A DNA stretch of 64,000 nt from Arachis hypogaea (Eukaryota; Streptophyta; Magnoliopsida; Fabales; Fabaceae), in assembly GCF_003086295.3 (NCBI RefSeq), contig NC_092048.1, forward strand, positions 36,394,425 through 36,458,424, read 5' to 3'. A program made the translations under genes and the position numbers. A model generated the notes under the pieces. That model saw nothing but the letters and a program-made list of their open reading frames with translations. It was not told where the DNA came from and did not search any database. Below are positions 1 to 12,269 of this stretch, piece after piece; position 1 is the stretch's first letter, and each line of letters starts with the position of its first letter.

Positions 1-777
1 TTGAGCATGGTTCCAATACTTTTTCCCACCTTCCATAGGAAATACTTATTGTATAACTCTGTTGGAAGGTTTGGTATTCTCACCCAAACTGCTACCTTTT
101 GAACTTCAGTCTCCTGTGGAAGAAAAAGAGGGCACCATCGCTGTATCAGCAGATAGTGATCTGCAATCATCCATGGTCCTTCAAAAAGCGCATATCCATA
201 GTCCTCCTGATCCGAAAAACGAATAAGAAAAAAAACCATCTTCCAAATCCATAACTCTGATCGTGCAATTCTTTGTCCACCTTCGATTAGCCCATCTCTC
301 CATGGTTTGGAGGCTAAGCTTATTTCCCAATGGTTTCACTATCAGAGATTGCTTCCAAGACCTGCACCACTCATCATACTCTTCCAGGGTAACTTCAATA
401 TTTGGTTTTGGATTGAAAGGAACTTTAGAAACCTCCTCATGGTCCATCACATCATCACCAGAAAGGTACTCTTCAGCCACCATTTCAACAATTTCTTCAG
501 GATTTAATTTTTCAAAACCATCATTCATCAACCTATCTCTATAAGAGGCTTTCTGAGGTTGCTGAAGAAACGTTTATGGAACCATATCAGCATCTTGCAT
601 ATCTTGTGTTGATACCACATTGTTCTCCTGCATTTCTGGAGGGGTTTTCTTCTCCTCCATGTGATAGTTCGCGTATCCTTCCTCGTGCATCTTAACTTTC
701 TTTGTGCTTCTGTCCAGAAGATCCTTCTCTTCTGGGGATCTTTTTTCAACGTCAGTAAATTAGCTTTCAAGAGCCAT
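1..777 (-). pseudogene. LINE (non-LTR retrotransposon) ORF1 fragment, DUF4283-like
   Basis: On the minus strand an ATG at 777 opens a frame that matches the N-terminal, nucleic-acid-binding ORF1 protein of plant L1-like LINEs. An acidic leader is followed by the DUF4283 pattern: W-x-x-S-L-I-V-K around 370, then a G-P-W-M-I-A-D-H-Y block near 175 and a V-W-V-R-I-P-N-L-P block near 80. The frame has two in-frame stops (TAA near 760 and near 572) and a frameshift near 215, where the protein moves to another frame, so it cannot be translated whole. The open piece 181-531 is the best preserved. The fragment runs off the left edge, so the zinc knuckle, endonuclease and reverse transcriptase would lie outside. 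Family assignment rests on motif recognition only. Confidence 0.7.
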
Positions 778-2549
778 TTTTTCAGAGAATCACAAGTTTC
801 ACTATATTTATGATTAAATCTGTATAGTTTAAAAAATGTTAACTCTTTAATTGTGTATACTAAATTTAAATTCGTGTATTGCAGAATTTAGATGGATATA
901 TAAATTAAAAAATAATAATATTAATATTATTTTTGATAATATTATTTTTATATAATTTTTTATAATGTATTTCATATGAATTTACAAAAAAAGTATTCTT
1001 ATTTTTTATAAATTAATATAAAATTTAATATTACTATAAAGAATTAAAAACTAAATAATTTCAGTAGTCATCTTTATTTTTTTTTTTGCTTTTTATTAAA
1101 GTTTTGTTCTTTTTAAACATACACTTTATTTATTATTTTTTGTCTTTTTAATTTATATTAAATATTATAAAAGAAGAATAATATTATTAGATGCAATTTA
1201 AATGCATATATTATATTTTAATAACATAACATTTAATTTTTAATATTATTATTATGGTTAAATAATATTAAAAATATAAAAGATTAAAATGATAAAAATG
1301 TGATATATATAAAAGAGACAAAGATAATATATAGACAAAAGTTAAAAAAAAAGTTGTAAAAATATACATTTAGTGTTTTAAGAAATTCATCTTTTAATAC
1401 ATAATGAGTTAATTGTTTAGCAAAATAAGAAAAATAACTTTGATTATAAAAATAATTGTGTAAAATATTAGCAAGAATGAAAGGGAAAAAGAATAAGAAA
1501 CATAGGATTATGTGAAGAAAAAAAAGATTAAAAAATATGTAAAATAAATATTGATTTATATAATAAATATAAGTATAAGTGAATATAATAACGAGAGGAT
1601 GAATTTAGTGGTTATGATTTAAAAATAAGTGAATGAGAAAAAATATATTATTGTGTGTAGTTAGTAATGATAATGATAGATATATAATTAGTGATTATAA
1701 TTAGTAAATAAAATGAATATAATTATAACAGTTTCTAAAAACATTATAAATAGAAAATAAATTTGAGTGGTAATAATACGAAAAAAAAAAGATAGATATC
1801 TATACAATAATATTTATATGGTAAAATTATAAAATGGTAAAATATTACGCTGTGAATTTCTTATTACATGAAAATAGTGGTATTAGTTTTTATATAATAT
1901 AAATATATAAATAGAGAGATAGATAAATTGTTAATTATATATTTGAGTCTAATGATAATTTAGATAAGTTGTGTTGGGGAAGCTGAAGAAAAGCAATACT
2001 AACTACCAAGTTTGATAGTGGTAGTGGCAATAAGTGGGTCCAATGTGCCATGCACTTTGCCTGCAGTAAACCAAACGTGCCACTCTATGATATAAGATAA
2101 GTCTTCCCTATATGCCCTATGGCCCTATCAGCCCACCACCGCACTCATCACGATTCTTTCTAATCTTTTTTACTCCACACTCACCATATCGCATCCTTTT
2201 TGAGCTTGGCCATCGAATATATATATACTGCACTCTCTTAGGTACTAATTCTCATTAATCATTATTAATAATAATAATATTATTATTATTACGTACGTAT
2301 GCCTTGTTCGAATCCACGATTATTCTTAGTATATAGTATGTTCAAATCTTTCCTCTCTCATGCTATACAAACACATATTCATGACAAATTAGATATTTAA
2401 GCACATTCTCAATAAAATTAGATAGTATTAATTTTGTTGAAGATATATTTTGTTTGTTGCTAGATTCCGACAATTTTATCAGGAGCATATACATTAGTTA
2501 AAACTTTTTGAAAAATTATTTGTCATCCAAGCGTATTTTTTCTCTTTTA
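778..2549. other. AT-rich intergenic DNA, no gene seen
   Basis: The first 1.2 kb is poly-A/T and dinucleotide-rich with no coding frame. From about 1975 to 2250 the composition becomes more GC-rich and pyrimidine-rich and ends in a TATATATA stretch near 2220, like a plant core promoter. I see no ORF downstream that would use it. A perfect AAT/ATT palindrome lies at about 2263-2290. Confidence 0.5.
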
Positions 2550-2995
2550 TAGCCTGTTTGAAATGCATCTGATTTAAAATCATAGATGAATTGAATTTTA
2601 TTCCTTACTTTGGAATAGAAAAAAAACATGAAGTTGAATTCAAGTGAGAATTTTAATTCTCATTTTACTCTATTTATAAATCAGACCTATAGGTCTGATT
2701 TCAAAATCAATTCTCACCTAAATCTTACTTAAATTGTACAATATCAAATATATCCCTGTCCAAATTATAATATTCTATAATCTCTTCATTTTCTTAATAT
2801 TTATTGAGGGGTAAAAATGTCTTAGAAAAATAATGTAATTCATCAACAAGTCATTCCAAACAATGGAATTCAATTCTATCTCATTAAATGAGTTAGTTGT
2901 TCAAAACTATGAAATTGAATTCCATTTCTTTAGGTATTCATTTCTTGATGGAATTGAATTCTAATTCTATCATTTAAAGGTGTCCAAACATGCTG
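2550..2995. mobile_element. Tourist/Harbinger-like MITE
   Basis: The segment has imperfect terminal inverted repeats: a left end with GCCTGTTTGAAATGC and a right end whose reverse complement has GCATGTTTGGACACC. A TTA flanks each side (2547-2549 and 2996-2998), which suits the 3-bp target duplication of PIF/Harbinger elements. The inside is non-coding and rich in GAATTGAATT-type motifs that can pair across the element. It is non-autonomous; the superfamily is inferred from the TSD and ends. Confidence 0.55.
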
Positions 2996-5900
2996 TTAGA
3001 ATTTGGGAGTTTTCAATTTTAGGCTACTGTGCAAATATTCTTCTTTATTTCAACATCTTAAACAAGGAATTTCAAGATTTTTCCTTCACCAAATACTAGT
3101 ATACATAAACATATATACACTACTGTAATAGCCTCGAATAATGCTGAATTATGTTATAAAAAAATGTAATGCATTAAATCTTTCCTAAGACAAGAGCAAA
3201 TGATTATTCTGACTGTTTGATCACTCTTTAACCCGTTACAAAGTTTCATGAAAAAGTGGGGAAAAAGAGAAAGAATTTACAGCTACCAGCAAAGAGTATA
3301 GAGACTTGAACAACAAAAGTCCTAAAGTCGAAAATGTGAATTTGGGTGTCATAATCGGACCATATACTTGATGATAAGGTGTAAGAGACAGCATGAATCT
3401 TTGAAACAAGACTCCCTTGGCCCCATCTTGGATTTGATTTAACATCAAGTGGAGTCCTTTAATTTTATAGTCTTAAATCGACTTTCATACTCCTATATGA
3501 ATTTGACACTCTGCATTTCATGACCCACCATTTCACTACCTTCCTCCACAATCAAGATGCTCTTTCACCAAATAAGAAACAACTATATATATATATACAC
3601 ACATACATGAGCGTACATATGTATATATATACGTGTGTGTGTGAGTGGGTGGCCTTGAATATATTTACATATTCATGGCCACAATGTGTGCAGCAGTGTT
3701 ATCTGTCAAAATCTAAAAGCTAATTATTTATAAATTGTTTAAACTATAAGTTTGTGTATAGTTGAGTAATAGAAATGGTGCGAAAATTTTTTGTAAAATT
3801 TTATTTATGTTTATATATGTACTCTGCATTTTGACAGAAAATTTGTGTCAGATTTTGTATTATTATTTATGTCCTATTTCAACTAATAATGGAGCCAACT
3901 GTATGTTGTAATTTTGAAATTAATACAAATGAAAAGGCAGCTTTTAGCTTATAAGATTAAAAGTAGGCAAAGTGAACCATTCATGTTCTTGGTAGTTCTT
4001 CATTTGGGTTTTCCACCAATAGTATCTTTAACTGGGCTATCTTTATGTTAGTAAATACTAAATACCAATCTTGGAAAGCCTTATAAGTTGTTTGTTTTTT
4101 GTGAGGGTACGAGTGGTCACAGATTTTATGCACAGATAGGGTACAAAAATTAAAAGATTGCAATGATGTTGTGCTGAAAAAGGTTCATTTAGAGAGATAA
4201 AAGTAATGATGCAGAAAATGCCAAACCATTTTGAAAAAACTAAGTGAAACCATGAATTCCACGGTTACTGGTTACTACAAAAGAGAACAAGGACCAAACA
4301 CTGGAAAAATTGTGGTTTCTCGTGTTTTGATATTTGCAATTCTTTCTAAAGAGAGACTTTTACGGTAACTCTTTTTTTAACATTAAACTAAGTTATCTTT
4401 TTGTGCTACAAAACGGGACATGGACCAATATTGAATTAAAATAAATGTGAGGACTCTATTATGTAATTATTATTTTGATAACCATAGTCCTCCTATTATT
4501 CCATAGTGTGGGCACAAAGGGGAAGATTGTAAGTCACAATTCACAAATATTCAGTGCAATCCACTTGCAAGCACTAACTAAGTCATTAGATCTAGTTTAT
4601 GCTGAATGGAATTTCCATTCATCCTTTTACTACAGGAGCTAAGTAGTAGTGGGATATATACCCTAAACAAAAGCCTGCAACTTTTGATGTGTTCCAACTT
4701 GCATTTCAATCACCCTGCATGAATTATTGGCACTCTAGGGGCCTCTATCTGCATCTCACCCTGCCTATGTACTTTGATTTAACTTGCAACTTATGCATCA
4801 CCGCATGTAAAATCTCAAAATCAGATGGACCCCATCACTTGGTATTTTTCATCTGAGTGAAGACAAGAGAGAAATGCTTAGCTGTTTACCATTGTTAAAA
4901 AAAAAAAAAAATCATATTTTTGTGTCATTAGTATGATCTTATAGTCAACAAGCATAAAGGTAACTTAATCCAAATGATATTCTAAACATGATTTCTTTGT
5001 TATGGACGGTGGGAAGCTTGGATTAGCAAGTGGCTGGAAAGAAATGTCTGTGGCTGGGAATATTCATTGTTCATTGATTTTATTGAAGCTTGATTTGTTT
5101 GAAAATTCTCTCTAACTTTTATTTGATCTCATCAAATTTGCTTTATAGCTTGCCTTGTAATGAAGGTACCATTGTACCATATAAAGAAAGAATGTCAGCC
5201 AACTTTTTAAGTCTTGATCATGATTCATGATACAGATACACTGCCACTCTTGGCTGTCAAAAAAAAAGAGAGCTTTTTACCACAAAGCTAAGAGACCTTT
5301 TTTGCAAAACCAATTGCTACTAGTTTTTACATGCATACAAGACATTATTTGAATCTTAGACATCATTTTGTTCCACACCATTACTTTTCTCATTCATTAT
5401 TGTTTAGTATGAGAGCCTTCTTGCTAGAATAATAGTCTTATAGCGATGGGAGTGGTAACTATATTGAAATGATGATAAATATTGAAACAACATATTTGGT
5501 GCATATAATATAAGTCAGAAAAGTGTGTGAAAGTAACACCAACTGTTGTAGCACTAAGTGAAAAGATGGTGTATACACACATTCACTAATTGACTCAATG
5601 CAGCAAGCATGCTAGACAGAATGAAATGTCCATATCAGTCAACCATTGTGGCATTGAATTAGTTGAATTTCAGTGGTAAATACTAAATACCATACCCCAC
5701 CATTTCCAACTAGCATCTGCAGCGGTTCATAATGTTTTTGTGCCTTTACATTGACAGCAAGAGTTTCAGTATATATAGTAGCATAGAAGAAAGGCGGCAG
5801 ATAAGATCATAAGAACCATATCTTATATGTAGATTGTAGACACATTCATGAATTTGTAGTAGATAGATAAATATATATATATATTTTTTTTAAAAAAAAA

Positions 5901-6799
5901 GGATGAAAAAGTAACCATTATCTACAATTACAAACATGGGCAACCTATCATTCAGAAACTGAAGTTAACCTTGAGTCTAGATTGCATAAATTAAGTGGAA
6001 AATCATATCACATAAGACCAAAATCTGAAGTAATGTTATACCAAACAACTTTATTTGTTCTTCATATATCAGAATGTCAAAGGTGATGAATGCAGCATCA
6101 AAAGTGAAGTTTCACCAAAGCAACTTAAACCAAATTCGGTTGATCCTCTGAAGTTAACATCCACAATTTTTTTTATTTTCCTTGAAATGTAGCAATCATT
6201 CGGAATCCACAACATGATTAAAATATTATAATCCAAGGAGTGTAATTAAACAGCAATAGATATTCTCTGCTATTAACTGTAAGGCTTTGAGTATCAGCCA
6301 CTTGAAGTGCTTGGTGGAATTTGACTTTGTAGGTACAATTGACAATCATGCATTTAATTGTCAAGCTATGGTTCCAAGCATACTAACCACTCTAGATGCT
6401 ATAATATATATAATCAATTAACAAGGAAAGAGTGGATGAAGAAATTGAGTGATAGGTTGAACAAATAATATTTAATTTTTCCTCAAAGCTAAGGCATGGC
6501 ACCACAACTAGACTAGTTACCATATCCCACATAGAAAGCTTAAGATAATGACAGTGAAACAAAGAGACAGAATTATCATAAGGGCAGTTGTTAAATACTT
6601 AAATATTAAAATTTAGAAAAAGTCTAGGTAAGAATGGATAACCTGTTTTGTCAACATTTTAATAAACCAACCAATTTTATAATAAAATAAAATATTAAAC
6701 AAAAAATATCTAAAATTATTGAAAAAAACTATTTAAAATCTAACAAAAATAAATATTTAATATCACTGAAAAAACATCTAAAAAAAATTTAAAATTTCT
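2996..6799. other. Low-copy-looking intergenic DNA, no gene seen
   Basis: About 3.8 kb with moderately AT-rich sequence. The ORFs present (for example near 3236-3448, 3520-3723 and 3981-4163) have no recognisable domain and no supporting start or splice context. I found no tRNA or rRNA gene, no LTR ends and no terminal inverted repeats here. Confidence 0.45.
3584..3645. repeat. AT/AC/GT microsatellite
   Basis: A compound dinucleotide tract of TA, CA and TG runs with short interruptions; likely length-polymorphic. Confidence 0.7.
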
Positions 6800-7200
6800 A
6801 AACTCTAAATATCTAAAATTCAAAAGTATTTATTTTTATTTATTTTTTAATATACATTCCAAGAATAAATTTAAAACCTCTAAAATTTAAACATCTAATA
6901 TAAAATCTAAATATAAGAAATATTCAAAATGACGACTTTATTTTTAATAATTTATTTTCATTTATTTTTAATTATACATTCCCAAAAAATATTCAAAACC
7001 TCTAAAATTTAAACTTCCAAAATTCAGGTATAAGAAACAATATCCAAAATAATGCATTCTTTTCTAGTAATTTTCTTTCATTTATTTGTTATTATACATT
7101 CCCAGAACAAATATTCAAAATCTCTAAATTTAAACATCCGAAATTTATGTATAAGAAATCTAAAAAATGATGCGTTCTTTTTAAACCATTATTAAAAAAG
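6800..7200. repeat. Tandem repeat, about 121-bp unit, about three copies
   Basis: The anchor TATACATTCC recurs at 6851, 6973 and 7093, giving periods of 122 and 120 bp. Each unit also has a CTCTAAAATTTAAAC block and a TATAAGAAA block. The copies are diverged. The array may be the inside of a larger element spanning roughly 6610-7480, but I could not fix its ends. Confidence 0.6.
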
Positions 7201-7540
7201 TTTTTATTGTGTTTAGATTTTGAAATTTTTTTAGATATTGGACATTCTTTTACAATAATTTTAAATGTTTCTATTTGTTACATTTTAAATGTTTCTTTCT
7301 GTTAAGTTTAAGATAGATATTCTTTTTATAATAATTTTAGATGTTTTTTTTTTATTTGAGTTTAGATATTTTTTTTCATTTGATTTTATATTTTTCTTTA
7401 CTTATTTATAATGCAATTAATAGTTGACTATTATTAGAGCATAGTTGTTTATCTAGCATGATTGTAAAATTTAGGATGAATACCATCCCGGTTCCTGACA
7501 AGTTTTTTGGAAAACCACGAGCAAAAAAATGTTATTTTTG

Positions 7541-8700
7541 ATTCTTGATCTTTAATTCTGTGAGTTTAGACTGTTTAGTTAGTCCTCTAACAAATTAAAA
7601 TCACATTATTCTCCAAGATCCAAATTTTTTTTGTTGTGTTTTTCATAAAGTTTGTCTAATAGATAGACTAACTTCAGTAATACCCACAAAATTCGCCCAT
7701 TACATTACCGAATTTGTCAATTTATATCGAGTTTGCCTATAAATTTAGTGATGTTTACGTTTTGATACAATTTGGTATTTTTATTTTTTAGTTAATTTAA
7801 TTTTATTTAAATAAATAATTTAAAATCTTAAATTATAAAATTTTTCATTTAAAATATAAATTAACGATTTAATTTAATTTGATAAAATTAAATATACTCG
7901 TATTATTGTATTCATATGATTAATTATATTTATTCGATTTTAAAAAAATTAACGGTTTGATACAGTTAATTTTAAACTAAAGTATAAGTGTACTCATATT
8001 ATTTTTAAATTAAAAATTTTACGTTAAAAACTTTTAAATAAACATACTCTTCTTTCTTTTAAAGTTTTTTAATTTAAATAAACATGCTCATATTATTTTA
8101 AATAATTTTAAAATTAATACAAGTAGATCTATTTAAAATTTTAAAATATTTAAATAAACATACTCGTATTATTTTAAATAAGTGTATTCTTTTAATTAAA
8201 AATAATATGAGTGTATTTATTTTTAATTTAAAATTAATGATTTTAAATAATTAATTTTTTTAGAATCAAATAAATATAATTAATCTTTAATCATATGACT
8301 ACAATAATACTAGTATATTATTTTTATCAAAGTAAATAAAATAGTTAATTTAAATTATATTTATTTAAAGTTTAAATTAAAATTTTACAAGTTTAAATTA
8401 AAAATTTTATAATTTTAAATTTTTAAATAATATTTAATTATTTATAAAAATAAAAATATACTAATACAATCCAAATTCTACTAAAAACGTAAGCAAGTTT
8501 GCCAAATCTATAGAAAACTTTATGTAAATAGACAAATTTTGTGTGCATTGCTGGAGTTCGCCTATTTATTAGCCAAATTTTATGAAAACACACGCAAAAA
8601 AAAAAAAAAAAAATCTTGGAAAATAATGTGTTTTTAATTTGTTTTGAAAATTAAATTTTGTTGTCAGAGGTTTCACTGTCTTTCAAGGATCAGAACAGTT
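7541..8700. repeat. Long inverted repeat (foldback), about 0.55-kb arms
   Basis: The sequence from 7541 rightwards matches the reverse complement of the sequence ending at 8700. The segment 7591-7620 pairs with 8611-8641, giving a centre near 8116. Shared blocks include CACATTATT-TCCAAGAT, a TTTCATAAA-TTTG block, TCATATGATTAA and TATTATT-rich stretches. The arms are diverged (old) and very AT-rich with a short loop. No coding potential; probably a foldback-type transposon or large MITE. Confidence 0.7.
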
Positions 8701-8807
8701 TATAATTTTTTTCTATTTTTTTATTTTTTTATATATATTGGTTAAATTTGTTGTCTAAAAATAGAGAAAAATTAATAATTTTTAATTTCTTTTACTTATA
8801 ATAATTG

Positions 8808-8811
<4 letters not shown>

Positions 8812-8851
<40 letters not shown>
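8812..8851. repeat. (AT)n microsatellite
   Basis: An uninterrupted AT dinucleotide run of about 20 units. Confidence 0.9.
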
Positions 8852-8855
<4 letters not shown>

Positions 8856-9145
8856 CATTGCTAATTGTTGTTATTAATTATTCTAAAATATTAAAATTTG
8901 AATTTTTGATATTATATCTATATTATTAGTTAACATAAATATTTTCATTTGTTGTATTTATTGGATAAAATTTTATGTCAATTTTTTATTATCTATTATA
9001 AAATAGAATATGTACTTCTAATAATAATAAGTTTATGTGAATTAGTAATTATCATGGTTAATTTAAATTGAATACGTCTAAAACTTAATGTAATCTTAAT
9101 AATATAATATCTTAACAATTTTTGTAAACAATAAAAACATCAAAA

Positions 9146-9225
9146 TAGCTCAAATGGCATAATCTTCTCATACTCAATTAAGAGGTTGCGGGTTCGAGTC
9201 TCCTATCTTTGGTAAAAAAAAAAAA
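9146..9225 (+). repeat. tRNA-derived short repeat (SINE-like), copy 1
   Basis: The segment has an A-box-like TAGCTCAAATGG, a B-box GGTTCGAGTC about 40 bp later, and then a poly-A run. This is the layout of an RNA polymerase III promoter from a tRNA-related SINE head. It is too short and too degenerate to be a functional tRNA gene, since no proper acceptor stem pairs. Confidence 0.6.
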
Positions 9226-9247
9226 CATCAAAAATGCCAATGAGTTA

Positions 9248-9330
9248 TAGCTCAAATTATATAGTCTCTCCATACTCAATTAAGAGGTTGTGGATTCGAG
9301 TATCCTATCTTTAGTAAAAAAAAATAAAAA
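9248..9330 (+). repeat. tRNA-derived short repeat (SINE-like), copy 2
   Basis: A second copy lies about 100 bp downstream in the same orientation and shares TACTCAATTAAGAGGTTG with copy 1. Its B box is damaged (GGATTCGAGTA) and its A box has lost the GG. A poly-A tail follows. Tandem placement suggests local duplication or repeated targeting. Confidence 0.55.
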
Positions 9331-10243
9331 CATCAAAATAATATATCCTTTATTCAGTTTCTATAAGTAAAAGAAATTTAAAAATTACTAATATTTTTTA
9401 GTTCATATATAATAAATTTAGCCAATATATAAAAAAGATAACAAAAAATTTAAAAAACTATGAATTATCCCTAGTAATTACTCCAAATTAAAGAGAACGA
9501 AATTTCTAACAAAAAATCTATTAATTCTAGTTAGTACTTAACAAATAAATCAGCAATTTAATTTCGTTAATCTAAAAAAATATTGACAAAAAAGTTAACC
9601 AATTTTATAAAAATAAAAATCAATGACCAAAAGAATTTTTTATTGAGGTTGTCATTATTTTTTGAAGTAATTATTAAAAGTTGTTTAAGTTTATTTTTTA
9701 AACAATAAATATTATAAAAAAATTTTAAATATTAAAATATTAATATTTTAATAATTTTAATTATTAATCTTAATTATAAAAATATATAATATATATTAAT
9801 TAAAATGAACCGTTAAAATTAGATTGTTCCGTTAACATTTGAAAATTTTCCAAATTTATATGTGGCTCAAGTGCATGGATAACAAGCTAAGGATAAAGGG
9901 CCGTCAAGGAATTGTGTTGAACATCACATTATTGTGCTGCGTACTTGGAAATAATGCAGCATATATACCAATCAAACATAACACGTGACACATGAGGGTG
10001 TAGCCTGGCTTTATGCAGCAGCCCGTGGATGGGTTATGGCCAACGTGGGTCAATATAAAAAAAAGTCCATTTATAACGATTCAGGGGAGTAAAGATATTT
10101 TGAGACAATAATTTCACTATGGAAGAAACCGTATGGTTATTTATGGTCTACAGCTCACGCCTCACGGGGGTTAATTCCATTCTCGGTGCGAGTGTGACTC
10201 AGTGACTGAGTGTTGGTCAACAAATGATGGTTTAAAAAGAAAT
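9331..10243. other. Intergenic DNA, no gene seen
   Basis: AT-rich to about 9850, then a more mixed stretch with ACGTG and CACGTG-like motifs. No ORF with recognisable content and no element ends. Confidence 0.4.
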
Positions 10244-10379
10244 GGAAGACAAAAAAGCACCGTTAGTTCATTTGGAATAAATCACTCCATAACATATTGA
10301 GATATTCAAATTTTTTATAATTTAAATATCAGAAATGATCGGAAAAACAAAAAAGCAGCGTTAGTTCATTTGAAATAAA
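10244..10379. repeat. Host tandem duplication (97-98-bp unit), left part, flanking the viral insertion
   Basis: Unit 1 runs 10244-10341. Unit 2 begins at 10341 with the same GGAA-ACAAAAAAGCA start and continues to TTGAAATAAA at 10370-10379, where the viral sequence interrupts it. The rest of unit 2 resumes at 17751. Units 1 and 2 differ at only a few positions, so a tandem duplication of host DNA pre-dated the insertion. Confidence 0.75.
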
Positions 10380-10502
10380 GAAAATTATATGGTACAGATC
10401 TAAATCTGTACAGATTTAAAGATTTGTTTACTTAAACCACATTTTCTAAAGCCACACTTTGCATTTAAAATCGTAGCTCTCCACAAAGAAAAGCGTCACC
10501 TA

Positions 10503-10922
10503 ATGGAAAAAAGTAAATTAGAAGATTTAAGAGAAGAAATAATTAAGTTATCAAAATTAATAGATCAAAAATTAATGATTTTAACTAATGTTAACTGTAA
10601 TGACACCGAATTCTTAAAATCAATACAAAATGATTTTTCTCAAAATCTTTATTTTACTATAAGTTTTATTGAAGGACTTCAAAAACCTGAAAAAACTTAT
10701 TTTTTACACAGAATTTCTAAAAAATGTTACCATGGAAATGATTCCCCACATTTTTATCATACTTTTAACCCACAATTAAATTTTATAGTAGATATGCTTG
10801 AAGAAATATTAGTATCCATAAAATTCCAAAGAAATAAGGAAAAAGAGAATCACAAAGAAGAAAAATTTCAAAATATAATCAACATAACAGATTTAAAAGT
10901 AAAACCACCACTAAAATTATGA
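10503..10922 (+). CDS. Small viral ORF upstream of coat protein (ORF II/III position)
   Basis: This is a 139-codon intact ORF, the first in the linear insert. The N-terminal third is a charged helix rich in K, E, L and I, likely a coiled coil. The middle has aromatic and histidine residues, and the C-terminus is basic. I do not recognise a domain. Its place directly before the coat protein matches ORF II/III or the A-C ORFs of soymoviruses, some of which may be virion-associated or transmission factors, but function cannot be assigned. Its TGA at 10920-10922 overlaps the coat protein ATG at 10919 (ATGA), a coupling expected for reinitiation on polycistronic pregenomic RNA. No signal peptide or membrane segment is visible. 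Confidence 0.7.
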   Translation: MEKSKLEDLREEIIKLSKLIDQKLMILTNVNCNDTEFLKSIQNDFSQNLYFTISFIEGLQKPEKTYFLHRISKKCYHGNDSPHFYHTFNPQLNFIVDMLEEILVSIKFQRNKEKENHKEEKFQNIINITDLKVKPPLKL

Positions 10923-12269
10923 ATATTGAAGAAAAATTAGAAGAAGTTACAATGCTTTTTAAACAATTAAAAATGGCTCAAGAAAATAATATTATGGAAC
11001 AGGGTTTTCAGATAGAAGAAGAATTAGTAAATTCTGAAAATATAGAAAATGAAGAACACATCCTAGATTATTCAAGTGACGAAGAACCAGCAATTCCAAT
11101 ACAAGTAAAAAATGAAGCTGGAACATCTAAGAATAATCAATCTCAATTTAAATGGGAAACAGGTTTTGATAATTATGCTTTTAAAAAAGGGTTTATAAAT
11201 AAAGATTCAAAATATACAAAAATACCATCAAAATACGTTCCTAAAATCCAGGAAATGGAAGGAGAAAGAATGCTCGATTTAGACTGTAAAAAGAATGAAA
11301 AAGAAATTTTCGAAAACTGGTTGAATTCCTTCTTATTAGAAGCCTTTACTAATCCAAAACTTAGCGAATTGTCTGGAAGAGACATTTGGAATTACATAGG
11401 GTTTCATACTAAAGGAACTATAAGAGATTATATGACATCAATAGAAAACCAAATAATAGAAGAATTAGCAACAAAAACCACAGCTTATGATAAGATATTA
11501 TATATAATGATGATTCTATATAAAGAATTTTTTGGAAAAAAATATTATAGATCATAGACAAGAAGTTTATAATAAAGAATATCAAGAAGCAAAAAACCAT
11601 TTAGCTAATATTCAGATATATGATCTATGTAATGTGGAGTCTTATATATGTGAATATAGAATACATTATTACAAATTAAAAGAAGAAGATAAAAATCATT
11701 ATCTTAGTATGTATATAACAAAACTTCCATATCCTGCTAATGAATTTATAATGGGAAGATTTATAAGAGAAATAAATAGAGGAACAATTGAAAGTAACTT
11801 TGGTGGAGCAACCTCTGCAATAAGAGAGGAAATAAAAGAACGTTGTATGCAAGAAGCAACTCAAAAAAGATTTGCAAATATAATTAGAATTTGCTGTCAA
11901 GATAATGAAGAAATACCTCAAAAATATGGTCTTAATAAAAATTTTTAAAGAAAAAGAAAATATCAATTTAGAAAAAGAAAATACTATCCAAACTGGAGAA
12001 AAAAGAGATATTTTAGAAGGGAAAATAATAATAAAAACAAAAGACAAAGAAATAACTATTGCCCGAATAAAAAAGAAAATTGTAAATGTTGGTATTGCCA
12101 AGAAGAAGGACATTATGCAAATGAATGTCCGAAAAAGAAGGATAAAAAGGATCTTACTAAACAAATAGAAATTGCTAAGTCTTGTTTCATGGAACCTTTA
12201 GAGGAATCTAATGATAACTTAGACTATATTTTTGAATATGTCTCGGAAACAGACTCAGAGACTGAGTAA
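10919..12269 (+). pseudogene. Pararetroviral coat protein (capsid), frameshifted
   Basis: The reading frame spans about 450 codons, the usual size for this family. An acidic, Glu/Asp-rich N-terminus (10919-11150) is typical of the caulimovirid coat precursor. The capsid core follows, then a strongly basic stretch, and a CX2CX4HX4C zinc finger at 12087-12128 that binds nucleic acid. There are two breaks. The frame changes in the overlap 11532-11557, and a TAA at 11946-11948 interrupts the second frame just before the basic region; the same frame is open again to the TAA at 12267. As it stands only truncated products could be made. The start overlaps the preceding ORF (ATGA), and the end overlaps the Pol start at 12238. 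Confidence 0.85.

Noticed and set aside
3520..3723. 67-codon ORF on the plus strand
   Set aside because: It runs across the dinucleotide microsatellite, and half of its residues come from it.
9146..9225. Functional tRNA gene
   Set aside because: A and B boxes are present, but no acceptor or anticodon stem can be formed.
11905..12168. Separate small basic ORF between coat protein and Pol
   Set aside because: It is out of frame; the zinc finger lies in the coat protein frame, which is open again after the stop at 11946.
12232..12240. Start of viral Pol at a TTG at 12232
   Set aside because: A standard ATG lies two codons later, at 12238, and fits the overlap with the coat protein end.
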